Shown piece after piece: positions 9,063 to 17,277 of a DNA stretch of 64,000 nt. Position numbers and translations under genes: made by a program. Origin of the DNA: Flavobacterium faecale (lineage in GTDB: Bacteria; Bacteroidota; Bacteroidia; Flavobacteriales; Flavobacteriaceae); NCBI RefSeq assembly GCF_003076455.1, contig NZ_CP020918.1, forward strand, positions 2,433,501 to 2,497,500. Reading direction: 5' to 3'. The number at the start of each line of letters is the position of its first letter. Position 1 is the first letter of the stretch. Under the pieces are notes generated by a model. That model had not been told where the DNA came from, did no database searches, and was given only the letters and a program-made list of their open reading frames with translations.

Positions 9063-9249
9063 GGTTGCATTTGTTAATTGAATCCACCATTTATTTGACT
9101 TAGTGTTTATGGATTTTAATTGTGTTCGAAGGTATCTCGAAGTGTCGGGACTTCGCTAACTATTGTCTGTATGTCTGCGCGATCGGGTTGCGCTAATATT
9201 ATCTGTAAGTCTGCGCAATGAGGGTAGGTGCTGTTGCAAGCTACCCTTT

Positions 9250-10236
9250 TTATGTATTAGTGTGGTTTCCATTTCGTCTTGCCAACAAATTAGGAATTAC
9301 CAAACTTAAAATTGTCCCGAAAATTGCGATAAGAACCCCAAGCATCCAGGTATTTTGAACTTCCATTTCTTTTTGTATAACATCTAGTTTGCTTTGGGTA
9401 AGTTCTTTGGAATAGTCGTCAGCCTTTTTTAGCAACTCTATTTCCTGTCTAACTTGCAGTAGTGATAAGGTCTTTTCAGGGTTATCTGATATGCCTGTTT
9501 CAATAATTTTAACTCTTTTTTCTAAAAATGATAAGTTTGAATTTCTAAAAATGGTGTCGGTCTTGTTATTTGATTTTGCAATATTATTCAGCTGTCTTTC
9601 TAAGACTAAAACTTTGTCTTGAAGGTTTTTAAATTGATTTTCTAAACTGTCACAGCATAAATCTGGTTGTTTTGATTGCTTGTCGAAACCTTTCTGCTGA
9701 AAAAACACAGCAATTAATGAAGCTGAAATTCCTACAATTAAACTCAATAAAGCAAGATATGAACTTTGTTTGTTTCGTCTTTTTTTGTCTTCAAGTTCAG
9801 CACACTTTTTTTTATATAATTCCCTTTGTTTAATCTTTTCTTCAGTTATTCTTTTGGCAGATAGAGTTTTAAAATTAGGAAAGTCATCTTTTGATATTGG
9901 TTCAAATGAATTGTCTTTTGTCAATCCAAATATTTGGAAATCTTGTTCATCAATAGGAATTACAAGGTAGGCTGGAATATTCTTTGTTCCTAAATAGCTG
10001 AACAACTTGTAAAACTGACCTAAAGTTATTTCTTCAATTCTTTCGTCAATTCTGTTTTTAAATTCAATTAGTCCAATGTATTCCTTATTAACTGTATCAA
10101 TGATAAGTAGGTCCGGTCGAAATAGTGTTTTTTCCTGGTCAATCCTAATGGCAAATTGTGATAACAAATTGTCCCTAGAATAACCTCTATTAAGCAAAAA
10201 TTCAATAAATAGATTTTCAAGTTCTCTTTCTGACAT
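9250..10236 (-). CDS. Putative membrane-anchored PD-(D/E)XK nuclease-like protein with coiled coil
   Basis: 328 residues, family not recognised. The first ~120 residues look like a restriction-type nuclease fold: an N-terminal helix (ERELENLFIEFLLNRGYS), PD at 41-42 in FRPDLLIID, and EFK at 58-60 after the strand YIGLIEF, the spacing of the PD-(D/E)XK active site seen in HsdR N-terminal domains. A hydrophobic segment follows (about 160-179), then a ~115-residue region with heptad-like helices (195-295), then a second hydrophobic segment (297-317) and a short basic tail. With two membrane passes, nuclease domain and tail would be cytoplasmic and the coiled coil outside. It sits between an IS30 and an IS4-type element. 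Nuclease activity is inference. Confidence 0.6.
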   Translation of the reverse strand: MSERELENLFIEFLLNRGYSRDNLLSQFAIRIDQEKTLFRPDLLIIDTVNKEYIGLIEFKNRIDERIEEITLGQFYKLFSYLGTKNIPAYLVIPIDEQDFQIFGLTKDNSFEPISKDDFPNFKTLSAKRITEEKIKQRELYKKKCAELEDKKRRNKQSSYLALLSLIVGISASLIAVFFQQKGFDKQSKQPDLCCDSLENQFKNLQDKVLVLERQLNNIAKSNNKTDTIFRNSNLSFLEKRVKIIETGISDNPEKTLSLLQVRQEIELLKKADDYSKELTQSKLDVIQKEMEVQNTWMLGVLIAIFGTILSLVIPNLLARRNGNHTNT

Positions 10237-10286
10237 TATGTCGTTTGTTTAGGGTTGATTGTAATTAATATATAAATATGTGATAT

Positions 10287-10295
10287 AGCCAGTAT
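10287..10295. repeat. Target-site duplication, left copy (AGCCAGTAT)
   Basis: Nine bases directly outside the IS4-type left inverted repeat, repeated exactly at 11678-11686 outside the right one. Confidence 0.93.
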
Positions 10296-11677
10296 CACTA
10301 CTATCCGAAAGTTTTAAATAAAACTCACAAAACCTTCGCTAAGTATTGTATTTATTGAATTTGTTTTTATTTATTGAGAAAATAAGTCAGGTTTAAATAC
10401 TATTTTATTTTGGTTTATCACTTTTTTAGCCCCTTCATTTACTTGATTGCAAACATATTCTAAACTTAAATAAAAAGCCAAACACACCCTTATCTTTTCA
10501 ACAAAGTTAGAAAATGTTTTTACTTTCTTGGCAATTGTTCTGTTTATGAGTTCTAATAACAAGTAACTGATTAAGGCTACGTATATTTGAGATTTAACTG
10601 CATTTTCACTAGTTCCTAAAAAAGTTTTTATTTGTAGATTTTGCTTCATTGCTTTGAAAAATAATTCAATATCCCATCTCTTCTTATACAAATCAGCTAT
10701 TGTTCTAGCTGTCCAATCTAAATTATTGGTTATAATATGGATTACCTTGTTATCTTCTTCTCTATAAACTGTTACAAGCCTTAAATTATGCTCATTTATC
10801 GTGGTTTCAACAGCCTTTTTTCCTGATAGAGTTATAATCTCATCCTTTAAGATATCTTGATCTTTATCAAGTGGTAATTCTAATTCATTGACTATTATGT
10901 AGTCGGTATTAGTTTTTATTCTTGTTACAAATATATTTTGGGCAAATATTCTGTTGAGCATCAAAACAAAATCAAAATAAGCTCTATCCTCAACAATGAT
11001 TGTATTTTTTGGGAAGATATTTTGTCCTAAGCCTTTACTGTCGTGTGTTTTTGCCTCTGTAATATTTATTAAATCAGGAATTTGCAAAGCATCATCAAAA
11101 CAGGTATGTATTTTAATACCTCCTTTTGCTGTCCGAAACTTTGCCCAATCAAACATCGACAAACACAGACTAATTGTGGTACTGTCTATCAATTTGATAC
11201 TATGGTCTTTGATTTCTTGAATAATGGTTCGATGATTGTCGTTTTTCAAAACTTTATCATAGTGACTTAATAGCTTTACATACAAGGCCTCATACACTTT
11301 CCAAGTTCGTTTTTTATTGCCATCACTCATTGTGGAACGAGCAGGAGATTGGTTTAATCCCAAATCGGTTATAAAACTCTCACAAACCCCGATTCCAGTA
11401 GAAATATCACTTAAAGTATAGCATTTATTGAGCTGTCCGAAAGTTAAAGCTACGAATTGGTCGTAGGTCTTGTATTTACTACATCCTTTATCACTTTGAT
11501 GCTTTTTGACACACGATTCTAAAATCCAACGTGGAACTAGATCTAAAATTTGCCTCAGTAAAGGTTTATTGTTATTTTTGTTTCGCTTGAAGAGTCCCAT
11601 AAAATTATTTTATTTTTCGCAAAACAAAAATAAGGGATTCTCAGGCTCTTTTAATTTATGACTTTCGGATAGCAGTG
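10296..11677 (-). mobile_element. IS4-type insertion sequence, 1382 bp, with 9-bp target duplication
   Basis: The ends are inverted repeats of about 26 bp: from 10296 and, on the complement, from 11677, both read CACT-R-CTATCCGAAAGT and continue with few mismatches. A perfect 9-bp direct repeat, AGCCAGTAT, flanks the element (10287-10295 and 11678-11686). One full-length transposase gene lies inside. Intact ends, gene and target duplication suggest a recent insertion. Confidence 0.93.
10371..11600 (-). CDS. IS4-family transposase
   Basis: 409 residues. The N-terminal helical region (LLRQILDLVPRWIL, then KYKTYDQFVALTFGQLN) and the catalytic DDE parts are all present: D in HSIKLIDSTTISLCL, D in TIIVEDRAYFDFVLM, and the YREK-like block YKKRWDIELFFKAMKQNLQIKTFLG with the last acidic residue. 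These are the marks of IS4-family elements common in Bacteroidota. The frame has no interruption. It lies on the same strand as the nuclease-like gene at 9250, so readthrough from the transposase could reach that gene. Confidence 0.95.
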   Translation of the reverse strand: MGLFKRNKNNNKPLLRQILDLVPRWILESCVKKHQSDKGCSKYKTYDQFVALTFGQLNKCYTLSDISTGIGVCESFITDLGLNQSPARSTMSDGNKKRTWKVYEALYVKLLSHYDKVLKNDNHRTIIQEIKDHSIKLIDSTTISLCLSMFDWAKFRTAKGGIKIHTCFDDALQIPDLINITEAKTHDSKGLGQNIFPKNTIIVEDRAYFDFVLMLNRIFAQNIFVTRIKTNTDYIIVNELELPLDKDQDILKDEIITLSGKKAVETTINEHNLRLVTVYREEDNKVIHIITNNLDWTARTIADLYKKRWDIELFFKAMKQNLQIKTFLGTSENAVKSQIYVALISYLLLELINRTIAKKVKTFSNFVEKIRVCLAFYLSLEYVCNQVNEGAKKVINQNKIVFKPDLFSQ

Positions 11678-11686
11678 AGCCAGTAT
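11678..11686. repeat. Target-site duplication, right copy (AGCCAGTAT)
   Basis: Exact copy of 10287-10295, directly outside the right inverted repeat. The rejoined target lies between two arms, 10263-10274 and 11684-11695, that are complementary over 12 bp, so the element seems to have entered the loop of an AT-rich inverted repeat. Confidence 0.93.
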
Positions 11687-11792
11687 ATATTAATTTATTT
11701 CCAAATTTATTATTTTTTTCTTACAAATGATCAAAAGGAGTTTTTATTTGTTGCAAACTTCTTGTACTAAAATGTAAGTGTACTGTGGGTGG

Positions 11793-11946
11793 TTTTGCGT
11801 GAGGGATAGGAATGGAAAGCCCGCAAACAAGTGTAGCGATAGCGAAACTTGTTGAGAACTTGCAATGGATAGCCCGACAGCACTGAGCTAAGGGGCTTAA
11901 TCTAGCATAAGTAGAGTAAGCCCCTTTGCTTGGTGTTGGCACGCCC
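11793..11946 (-). repeat. Dispersed structured repeat, copy 2
   Basis: Read on the minus strand it begins GGGCGTGCC, has hairpin 1 with arms AAGGGGCTTA/TAAGCCCCTT, then TCGGGCTATCC, hairpin 2 with arms AACAAGT/ACTTGTT, then GCGGGCTTTCC and the ending CTATCCCTCACGCAAA. An 85-codon ORF read through it is an artefact. The flanks in 11687-12031 hold a putative -7 box at 11709-11702 (minus) and the terminator at 11977. Confidence 0.75.
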
Positions 11947-11976
11947 AAATACTTATCATGAAACCTCCCAAAACCC

Positions 11977-12010
11977 ATAAAAAAACCACTTAGATTGCGC
12001 TAAGTGGTTT
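11977..12010 (-). terminator. Terminator of the TPR gene
   Basis: An 11-bp stem, 11983-11993 pairing with 12000-12010, with a T-run on the minus strand just after it. It begins 22 bp after the stop of the gene at 12032. Confidence 0.85.
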
Positions 12011-12031
12011 GGTGTATATAAGGAATGGTGC

Positions 12032-12547
12032 TTACATTTTTTTCATTTGATCTTTCATCATTTTGATTTGATCGGTTAGCATACCTTGTTTGTCAAGCTT
12101 TTTGGCTTCGTTCAATAGGTTGGTAGCTTCAAGTTTACGTCTGCGGGTCATGGCTACACCGGCAAGGTTTAGTTTTGCTACTGCAAGGTCCATATCCATT
12201 GATAATCCTAGTTCGATTGCTTTTTTGAAATATTTTTCGGCTTGTGTCAAGTTGGTTTGTGACAACATGATACCGTGTAGGTAATTAAAGTATCCTTGTT
12301 GTTTTTGTACTAAGGCAGCTTCTGGATTTCTTATGAAGGCTAACATTTTGGTAGCGCCTGGAAAATCTTGTTTTCTAAGTTTAAGGAAAGCCAATAAGAT
12401 GAACTCGTTCTTGAAGTAAAAGAAAATAGGGAAGACTGTGAGTAAAATCAAGAAGATTCCGTTACCTATATTGTGTTCTGTAAATTGCCAAATGCTTGCG
12501 ATTACTAGTAATCCAGCGATGATTAGTTTGATATTTTTGTGAAACAT
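12032..12547 (-). CDS. Membrane-anchored TPR-like protein
   Basis: 171 residues. Two hydrophobic segments at the N-terminus (about 7-21 and 29-46) are followed by a soluble helical part with TPR-like pairs: FNYLHGIMLSQTNLTQAEKYFKKAIELG and LAVAKLNLAGVAMTRRRKLEATNLLNEAKKLD. The protein is probably held in the inner membrane with the helical repeats in the cytoplasm. No enzymatic motif. It is transcribed alone, divergent from rpmH-carB, and ends in a clear terminator. Its partner is unknown. Confidence 0.7.
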   Translation of the reverse strand: MFHKNIKLIIAGLLVIASIWQFTEHNIGNGIFLILLTVFPIFFYFKNEFILLAFLKLRKQDFPGATKMLAFIRNPEAALVQKQQGYFNYLHGIMLSQTNLTQAEKYFKKAIELGLSMDMDLAVAKLNLAGVAMTRRRKLEATNLLNEAKKLDKQGMLTDQIKMMKDQMKKM

Positions 12548-12764
12548 AAGTATTTTTGTTTTTTAAGTTCGCAAAGATAGTAAAATCAATAGGATAGTAG
12601 CAATAGAATAGTCAAATGTGTAGAGTTGTTGAAAATCAGTACATTTGCGTGGATTAAGATGAAATAACGGCAATTAAGCGGTCGTATTTAAGGATAATTC
12701 GGGGGTAATTTGGGTGCTGAAATAGGAAGGTTGCAACTTTATTAAAATATTTTTAAAAAAGCGC

Positions 12765-12794
12765 TTGGTAGAAAAAAAAGACTTTGTATATTTG
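12765..12794 (+). promoter_or_regulatory. Bacteroidota-type promoter of rpmH
   Basis: TTGG at 12765-12768, an 18-bp spacer, and TATATTTG at 12787-12794: the -33/-7 pair of the housekeeping sigma factor of Bacteroidota. The start of transcription would be near 12800, giving a leader of about 50 nt. The rest of 12548-12850 shows nothing more. Confidence 0.8.
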
Positions 12795-12850
12795 CACTCG
12801 GTTTCAAAAGAACAATAAGACATATAAATAAGATTTAAAGATACAAAGCA

Positions 12851-13012
12851 ATGAGCAAAAGAACGTTTCAACCATCGAAAAGAAAAAGAAGAAATAAGCA
12901 CGGATTTATGGACAGAATGGCTTCTGCGAATGGAAGAAAAGTTCTTGCTAGAAGAAGAGCTAAAGGAAGACATAAATTGACTGTTTCTTGTGACCCAAGA
13001 CACAAAAAATAA
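12851..13012 (+). CDS. rpmH: Ribosomal protein bL34
   Basis: 53 residues, too short for routine ORF lists. It reads [19 protein letters not shown], then [19 protein letters not shown], and ends CDPRHKK. This is the arginine- and lysine-rich bL34 signature with the RTFQPS start and the HGFMDRM-type box; the usual length is 44-53. It is part of the large ribosomal subunit, near the exit of the peptide tunnel. A strong promoter precedes it and a terminator follows at 13032. A longer minus-strand frame covering this gene is a shadow. Confidence 0.98.
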   Translation: MSKRTFQPSKRKRRNKHGFMDRMASANGRKVLARRRAKGRHKLTVSCDPRHKK

Positions 13013-13031
13013 TGTTTTAATTAACATACGT

Positions 13032-13066
13032 AAGGCGTTACTTTTTTTAGTATCGCCTTTTTTTAT
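13032..13066 (+). terminator. Terminator of rpmH
   Basis: Stem AAGGCG/CGCCTT (13032-13037 with 13054-13059), extended by TAC/GTA, followed by a T-run, 20 bp after the rpmH stop. Confidence 0.85.
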
Positions 13067-13154
13067 ACCTAGTCGGTAAAAACATTGAGAACTTCTTAGT
13101 TTTTAATGCTTTAACCGAGAATATTTTATCAAAAACACCTTTAATTATATCAAA

Positions 13155-16007
13155 ATGCCGAAAGACACATCAATTAAATCCGTTTTAATAATAGGTTCAG
13201 GTCCAATTGTAATTGGTCAAGCTTGTGAATTTGATTATGCAGGATCGCAATCTGCACGATCTATTCGTGAGGAAGGAATAGAAGTTATCTTGATAAACTC
13301 TAATCCTGCAACGATTATGACTGACCCTTCTATGGCAGATCATATTTATTTGAAGCCTCTAACTACCAAATCAATCATTGAAATCCTTAAGGAACATCCT
13401 CAAATTGATTCTGTTTTGCCTACAATGGGAGGACAAACGGCTCTAAACTTATGTTTGGAAGCTGATGAAAAAGGGATTTGGAAAGATTTTGGTGTTAAAA
13501 TGATTGGTGTTGATGTTAACGCCATTAATATTACTGAAGACAGAGAGCAGTTTAAACAATTGCTTCAAAAAATTGGTGTTCCTACTGCACCGGCAGAAAT
13601 TTGTACTTCGTACCTAAGAGGTAAAGAAATTGCTCAGGAATATGGTTTTCCATTGGTAATTCGTCCTTCTTTTACACTTGGAGGAACAGGTGGAGCTGTG
13701 GTATACAAACCAGAAGATTTTGATAAGTTATTGACACAAGGTTTGGAGGCTTCTCCAATTCACGAAGTCTTGATTGACAAAGCTTTGATGGGATGGAAAG
13801 AATATGAATTAGAGTTATTAAGAGATAAAAATGACAACGTAGTAATCATTTGTTCGATCGAAAATATGGACCCAATGGGGATTCATACTGGAGATTCGAT
13901 CACGGTTGCACCTGCGATGACATTGTCTGATACTACTTTCCAAAAATTACGTGATTATGCGATCTTAATGATGCGTAGTATTGGTAATTTTGCTGGAGGT
14001 TGTAATGTACAGTTCGCTGTGTCACCAGACGAAAAAGAAGATATTGTAGCGATTGAAATTAATCCTCGTGTCTCTCGTTCTTCTGCATTGGCGTCTAAAG
14101 CTACTGGTTACCCGATTGCAAAAATCGCAACCAAATTGGCATTAGGATACAACTTGGACGAATTGCAAAACCAAATTACAAAATCGACTTCGGCTTTGTT
14201 CGAACCGACTTTGGATTATGTGATTGTAAAAATTCCACGTTGGAACTTTGATAAATTCGAAGGTTCAGACAGAACTTTGGGAATCCAAATGAAATCGGTA
14301 GGAGAGGTAATGGGAATTGGACGTTCGTTCCAAGAAGCTTTACACAAAGCTACGCAATCCTTAGAGATCAAACGAAATGGTTTGGGTGCTGACGGAAAAG
14401 GATATACCAACTACGAGCAAGTAATCGAGAAATTAACCAATGCAAGTTGGGATCGTGTATTTGTAATTTATGATGCAATTGCAATGGGAATTCCGTTGAG
14501 CCGTATTCACGAGATCACCAAAATCGACATGTGGTTCTTGAAACAATACGAAGAACTTTATACATTAGAAAAAGAAATTTCTAAATATACTGTAGCCAAT
14601 TTGCCAAAAGAATTGTTGTTGGAAGCGAAACAAAAAGGTTTTGCCGACAGACAAATCGCGCACATGATGAAATGTCTAGAAAGCGAAGTACACACTTTGC
14701 GTATGGACAAGAACATCAACCGTGTGTTTAAATTGGTAGATACTTGTGCTGCAGAGTTTGAAGCTAAAACACCATATTACTATTCTACTTTTGAGGCAGA
14801 AATCGAAAAAGCAGATGGTACCCGTTATGTAGACAACGAAAGCATTGTTACAGACAAAAAGAAAATCGTAGTACTTGGTTCTGGACCAAACAGAATTGGG
14901 CAAGGAATCGAATTTGATTACTCTTGTGTACACGGAGTTTTGGCTGCCAAAGAATGTGGATACGAAACAATCATGATCAACTGTAACCCAGAAACGGTTT
15001 CGACTGATTTTGATACAGCAGACAAATTGTATTTCGAACCTGTTTATTGGGAGCATATATACGACATCATCCAACACGAAAAACCAGAAGGTGTAATCGT
15101 GCAGTTAGGTGGTCAAACGGCTCTTAAATTGGCTGAAAAACTATCTAAATACGGCGTAAAAATCATTGGAACTAGTTTTGATGCTTTGGATTTAGCCGAA
15201 GATAGAGGACGTTTCTCTGACTTGTTAACCGAGTTAGACATTCCGTTCCCACAATTTGGAATCGCAGAAACTGCTGACGAAGCTTCGGCTTTGGCAGATA
15301 CTTTAGACTTTCCATTATTGATTCGTCCTTCTTATGTTTTGGGTGGTCAAGGAATGAAAATTGTAATCAACAAACAAGAATTGGAAGAGCACGTTGTGAA
15401 CTTGCTTAAAACGATTCCTGGAAATAAATTACTGTTAGACCATTATCTTGATGGTGCGATCGAAGCAGAAGCAGATGCAATTTGCGACGGTGAAAACGTA
15501 TACATCATCGGAATCATGGAGCATATCGAGCCTTGTGGAGTGCACTCTGGAGACAGTAACGCTACTTTGCCTCCTTTTAATCTAGGAGAGTTTGTAATGC
15601 AACAAATTAAAGACCATACTAAGAAAATCGCTTTGGGATTAAAGACTGTTGGTTTAATCAACATTCAGTTTGCAATAAAAGATGAAACAGTTTACATCAT
15701 CGAAGCCAACCCAAGAGCATCTCGTACGGTTCCGTTTATTGCAAAAGCGTACGGTGAGCCTTATGTGAACTACGCTACCAAAGTAATGTTGGGTCACAAT
15801 AAAGTAACCGATTTTACTTTCAACCCACAATTAAAAGGATTCGCAATCAAGCAACCGGTTTTCTCTTTCAGCAAGTTCCCGAATGTAAACAAAGCACTAG
15901 GACCAGAGATGAAATCAACAGGAGAAAGCATCTTGTTTATTGATGACCTAAAAGACGACCAGTTCTACGAATTGTACTCTAGAAGAAAAATGTACTTGAG
16001 TAAATAA
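13155..16007 (+). CDS. carB: Carbamoyl-phosphate synthase large subunit
   Basis: 950 residues. Two homologous halves are present: the first begins SVLIIGSGPIVIGQACEFDY and the second, at about residue 573, KIVVLGSGPNRIGQGIEFDY. Each has an ATP-grasp domain with IRPSFTLGGTGG and IRPSYVLGGQGM. The protein makes carbamoyl phosphate from ammonia (supplied by CarA), bicarbonate and two ATP, for pyrimidines and arginine. The usual length is ~1070. Here it ends at LYSRRKMYLSK, just where the C-terminal MGS-like regulatory domain would begin, so binding of UMP and ornithine there should be absent. Proteins of this length occur in flavobacteria, so this is probably not a truncation. carA is not in the window. 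Confidence 0.97.
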   Translation: MPKDTSIKSVLIIGSGPIVIGQACEFDYAGSQSARSIREEGIEVILINSNPATIMTDPSMADHIYLKPLTTKSIIEILKEHPQIDSVLPTMGGQTALNLCLEADEKGIWKDFGVKMIGVDVNAINITEDREQFKQLLQKIGVPTAPAEICTSYLRGKEIAQEYGFPLVIRPSFTLGGTGGAVVYKPEDFDKLLTQGLEASPIHEVLIDKALMGWKEYELELLRDKNDNVVIICSIENMDPMGIHTGDSITVAPAMTLSDTTFQKLRDYAILMMRSIGNFAGGCNVQFAVSPDEKEDIVAIEINPRVSRSSALASKATGYPIAKIATKLALGYNLDELQNQITKSTSALFEPTLDYVIVKIPRWNFDKFEGSDRTLGIQMKSVGEVMGIGRSFQEALHKATQSLEIKRNGLGADGKGYTNYEQVIEKLTNASWDRVFVIYDAIAMGIPLSRIHEITKIDMWFLKQYEELYTLEKEISKYTVANLPKELLLEAKQKGFADRQIAHMMKCLESEVHTLRMDKNINRVFKLVDTCAAEFEAKTPYYYSTFEAEIEKADGTRYVDNESIVTDKKKIVVLGSGPNRIGQGIEFDYSCVHGVLAAKECGYETIMINCNPETVSTDFDTADKLYFEPVYWEHIYDIIQHEKPEGVIVQLGGQTALKLAEKLSKYGVKIIGTSFDALDLAEDRGRFSDLLTELDIPFPQFGIAETADEASALADTLDFPLLIRPSYVLGGQGMKIVINKQELEEHVVNLLKTIPGNKLLLDHYLDGAIEAEADAICDGENVYIIGIMEHIEPCGVHSGDSNATLPPFNLGEFVMQQIKDHTKKIALGLKTVGLINIQFAIKDETVYIIEANPRASRTVPFIAKAYGEPYVNYATKVMLGHNKVTDFTFNPQLKGFAIKQPVFSFSKFPNVNKALGPEMKSTGESILFIDDLKDDQFYELYSRRKMYLSK

Positions 16008-16026
16008 TCTCAAATCATATTATACC

Positions 16027-16063
16027 AAAATAGGCTGTCTCACAAGGACAGCCTATTTTTTTG
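16027..16063 (+). terminator. Terminator of carB
   Basis: A 13-bp perfect stem, 16027-16039 pairing with 16047-16059, loop of 7, then a T-run. It begins 19 bp after the carB stop. Confidence 0.9.
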
Positions 16064-16116
16064 TGCTTATTTTAAAGATTAGGAGCGAATGATTTGGCTT
16101 TTTTAGGAGACATTGT

Positions 16117-16194
16117 TCCCGCTTTCCGCTCCAATCTTGTGGCGGCATAAATGCCAGCCGCCACAAGGATTTCCACTTCAATCGGGGCTAAGGG
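16117..16194 (+). repeat. Dispersed structured repeat, copy 3 (lacks the first hairpin)
   Basis: Starts CCCGCTTTCCGCT, then a second-type hairpin with arms CTTGTGGCGGC/GCCGCCACAAGG, and ends CAATCGGGGCTAAGGG. The ending differs from copies 1, 2, 5 and 6 but matches the copy at 32399. Confidence 0.75.
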
Positions 16195-16237
16195 AGGAAG
16201 ATGGTTTCTTTTTTGGAAGATATAGTAAAATGTTTTT

Positions 16238-16415
16238 AACCGCAAAGACCGCAAAATACTACGCAAAGTTTGCAAAGCTTTGCGTTCCTAGCGATTTTAT
16301 TGAAAGGGTAAATAACCGCAAAGGACGCAAAGTACTACGCAAAGTTCGCAAAGCTTTGCGTTCCTAGCGTTTTATAGAAAGAGTAAAATCAACCTTTGCG
16401 AACTTTGCGGTTAAA
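16238..16415. repeat. Tandem CGCAAAG-rich repeat with inverted third copy
   Basis: Two copies of a 76-bp unit, beginning AACCGCAAAG at 16238 and 16314, share CTACGCAAAGTT and GCAAAGCTTTGCGTTCCTAG. A partial inverted copy (AACCTTTGCGAACTTTGCGG then TT) lies at about 16390-16412. Short frames through this region are artefacts. Confidence 0.75.
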
Positions 16416-16517
16416 CCTCACCAGCTATTTCTCAAAATCTATGGCGAAAATGATTTGAACCTTAATGCTAAAAAAGGTATTTTTGACATTCTTAATAATA
16501 CAAAAACTAAAAACAAC

Positions 16518-16964
16518 ATGAACATAGTTTGGCTAATAAAACCGTTTGAAGCATTAACCGTAAACGAACTTTATGACATGCTGCAATTGCGTTCTGAAGT
16601 ATTTGTAGTGGAGCAAAACTGTGTCTACTTGGACCTTGATGGAAAAGACAAAAAAGGATTGCATTTAATTGGAACCTATGATGGGAAAATAGTGGCTTGC
16701 ACGCGCTTGTTCAAACCCGGAATCTCCTATGAGTACGCCTCGATCGGGCGCGTGGTTGTTGCGCAAGCCTACCGCGACAAAAAATGGGGACACGATTTAA
16801 TGCGAGAATCCATTGCCGGAATCAAAGAGCATTATGGAGAAACGAATATAACGATTGGAGCACAACTCTACTTAAAGAAATTTTATGAGAGCCATGGTTT
16901 TGTTCAATCAACCGAGATGTATTTGGAAGATGGGATTCCACATATCGAAATGAAAAGGGAGTAA
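16518..16964 (+). CDS. GNAT acetyltransferase, ElaA-like
   Basis: 148 residues from the ATG at 16518. The open frame extends 21 codons further, into repeat-flanking DNA with no homology-like content. The start IVWLIKPFEALTVNELYDML then QLRSEVFVVEQNCVYLDLD is the ElaA N-terminus. The acetyl-CoA loop is at about 75-95 (SIGRVVVAQAYRDKKWGHDL), and LYLKKFYESHGFVQ is the usual C-terminal strand-helix. It transfers an acetyl group from acetyl-CoA to an unknown amine. Standing alone between repeats and a toxin-antitoxin module. Confidence 0.88.
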   Translation: MNIVWLIKPFEALTVNELYDMLQLRSEVFVVEQNCVYLDLDGKDKKGLHLIGTYDGKIVACTRLFKPGISYEYASIGRVVVAQAYRDKKWGHDLMRESIAGIKEHYGETNITIGAQLYLKKFYESHGFVQSTEMYLEDGIPHIEMKRE

Positions 16965-16977
16965 TTTTTGTGTAATA

Positions 16978-17277
16978 CTAAATTCTAGGTTGCTTTTCAG
17001 GATCTTGATACGTGTTAAAAATGGCATTTATGAATACCGTTTTATTCTTTTCGTCAACTATGAAAAAAGCGATATATTTAAATTTTTTGAAAGGTATAAA
17101 TCTGTAATTAGTATCATGAAATTGATAAAAAGGATTTTTTTGTAAAGCTTTGTATGTCTTTCGATAATCCTTCAAGAATTCTAAGGCTACTTTTGTACTA
17201 ACTTGTTTTACATAATAATCCACGGCGTCCTCGATATTTTGTTTTGCTATCGGAGAAACTACAATTTTATAATTCAT
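16978..17277 (-). CDS. ParE/RelE-family toxin, module A
   Basis: 99 residues. VVSPIAKQNIEDAVDYYVKQ is the ParE/RelE first helix, followed by FLKDYRKTYKALQKNPFYQ and the strands YRFIPFKKFKYIAFFIVDE and VFINAIFNTYQDPEK. The last block is usual in Bacteroidota ParE-like toxins. Its start lies inside the end of the gene upstream (11-nt overlap), so the two are translated together. Known targets in the family are gyrase (ParE) or mRNA (RelE); sequence alone does not decide. Confidence 0.85.
   Translation of the reverse strand: MNYKIVVSPIAKQNIEDAVDYYVKQVSTKVALEFLKDYRKTYKALQKNPFYQFHDTNYRFIPFKKFKYIAFFIVDEKNKTVFINAIFNTYQDPEKQPRI

Larger units (their letters stand above)
7957..9086 (+). mobile_element. 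IS30-family insertion sequence
   Basis: Contains one complete transposase gene. The ends are imperfect inverted repeats: 7958-7980 against the complement of 9063-9085 match at 18 of 23 positions, sharing GATTCAA and AAATGCAAC. I could not identify a direct target duplication, so the exact edges are uncertain by a few bases. The element is about 1.13 kb, and has a 52-bp palindrome between its left end and the transposase start. The transposase is intact, so the element may still be active. Confidence 0.8.

Noticed and set aside
9087..9249. Possible remnant gene after the IS30 element
   Set aside because: No frame of length or recognisable protein; only short imperfect repeats of TCTGTA-GTCTGCGC type.
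11721..11978. 85-codon minus-strand ORF
   Set aside because: It is read through a dispersed structured repeat and its product resembles nothing; the repeat explains the open frame.
12674..13027. 117-codon minus-strand ORF
   Set aside because: It lies over rpmH, whose 53-residue product is unmistakable, and its translation is serine- and phenylalanine-rich in the manner of a complement of a basic protein.
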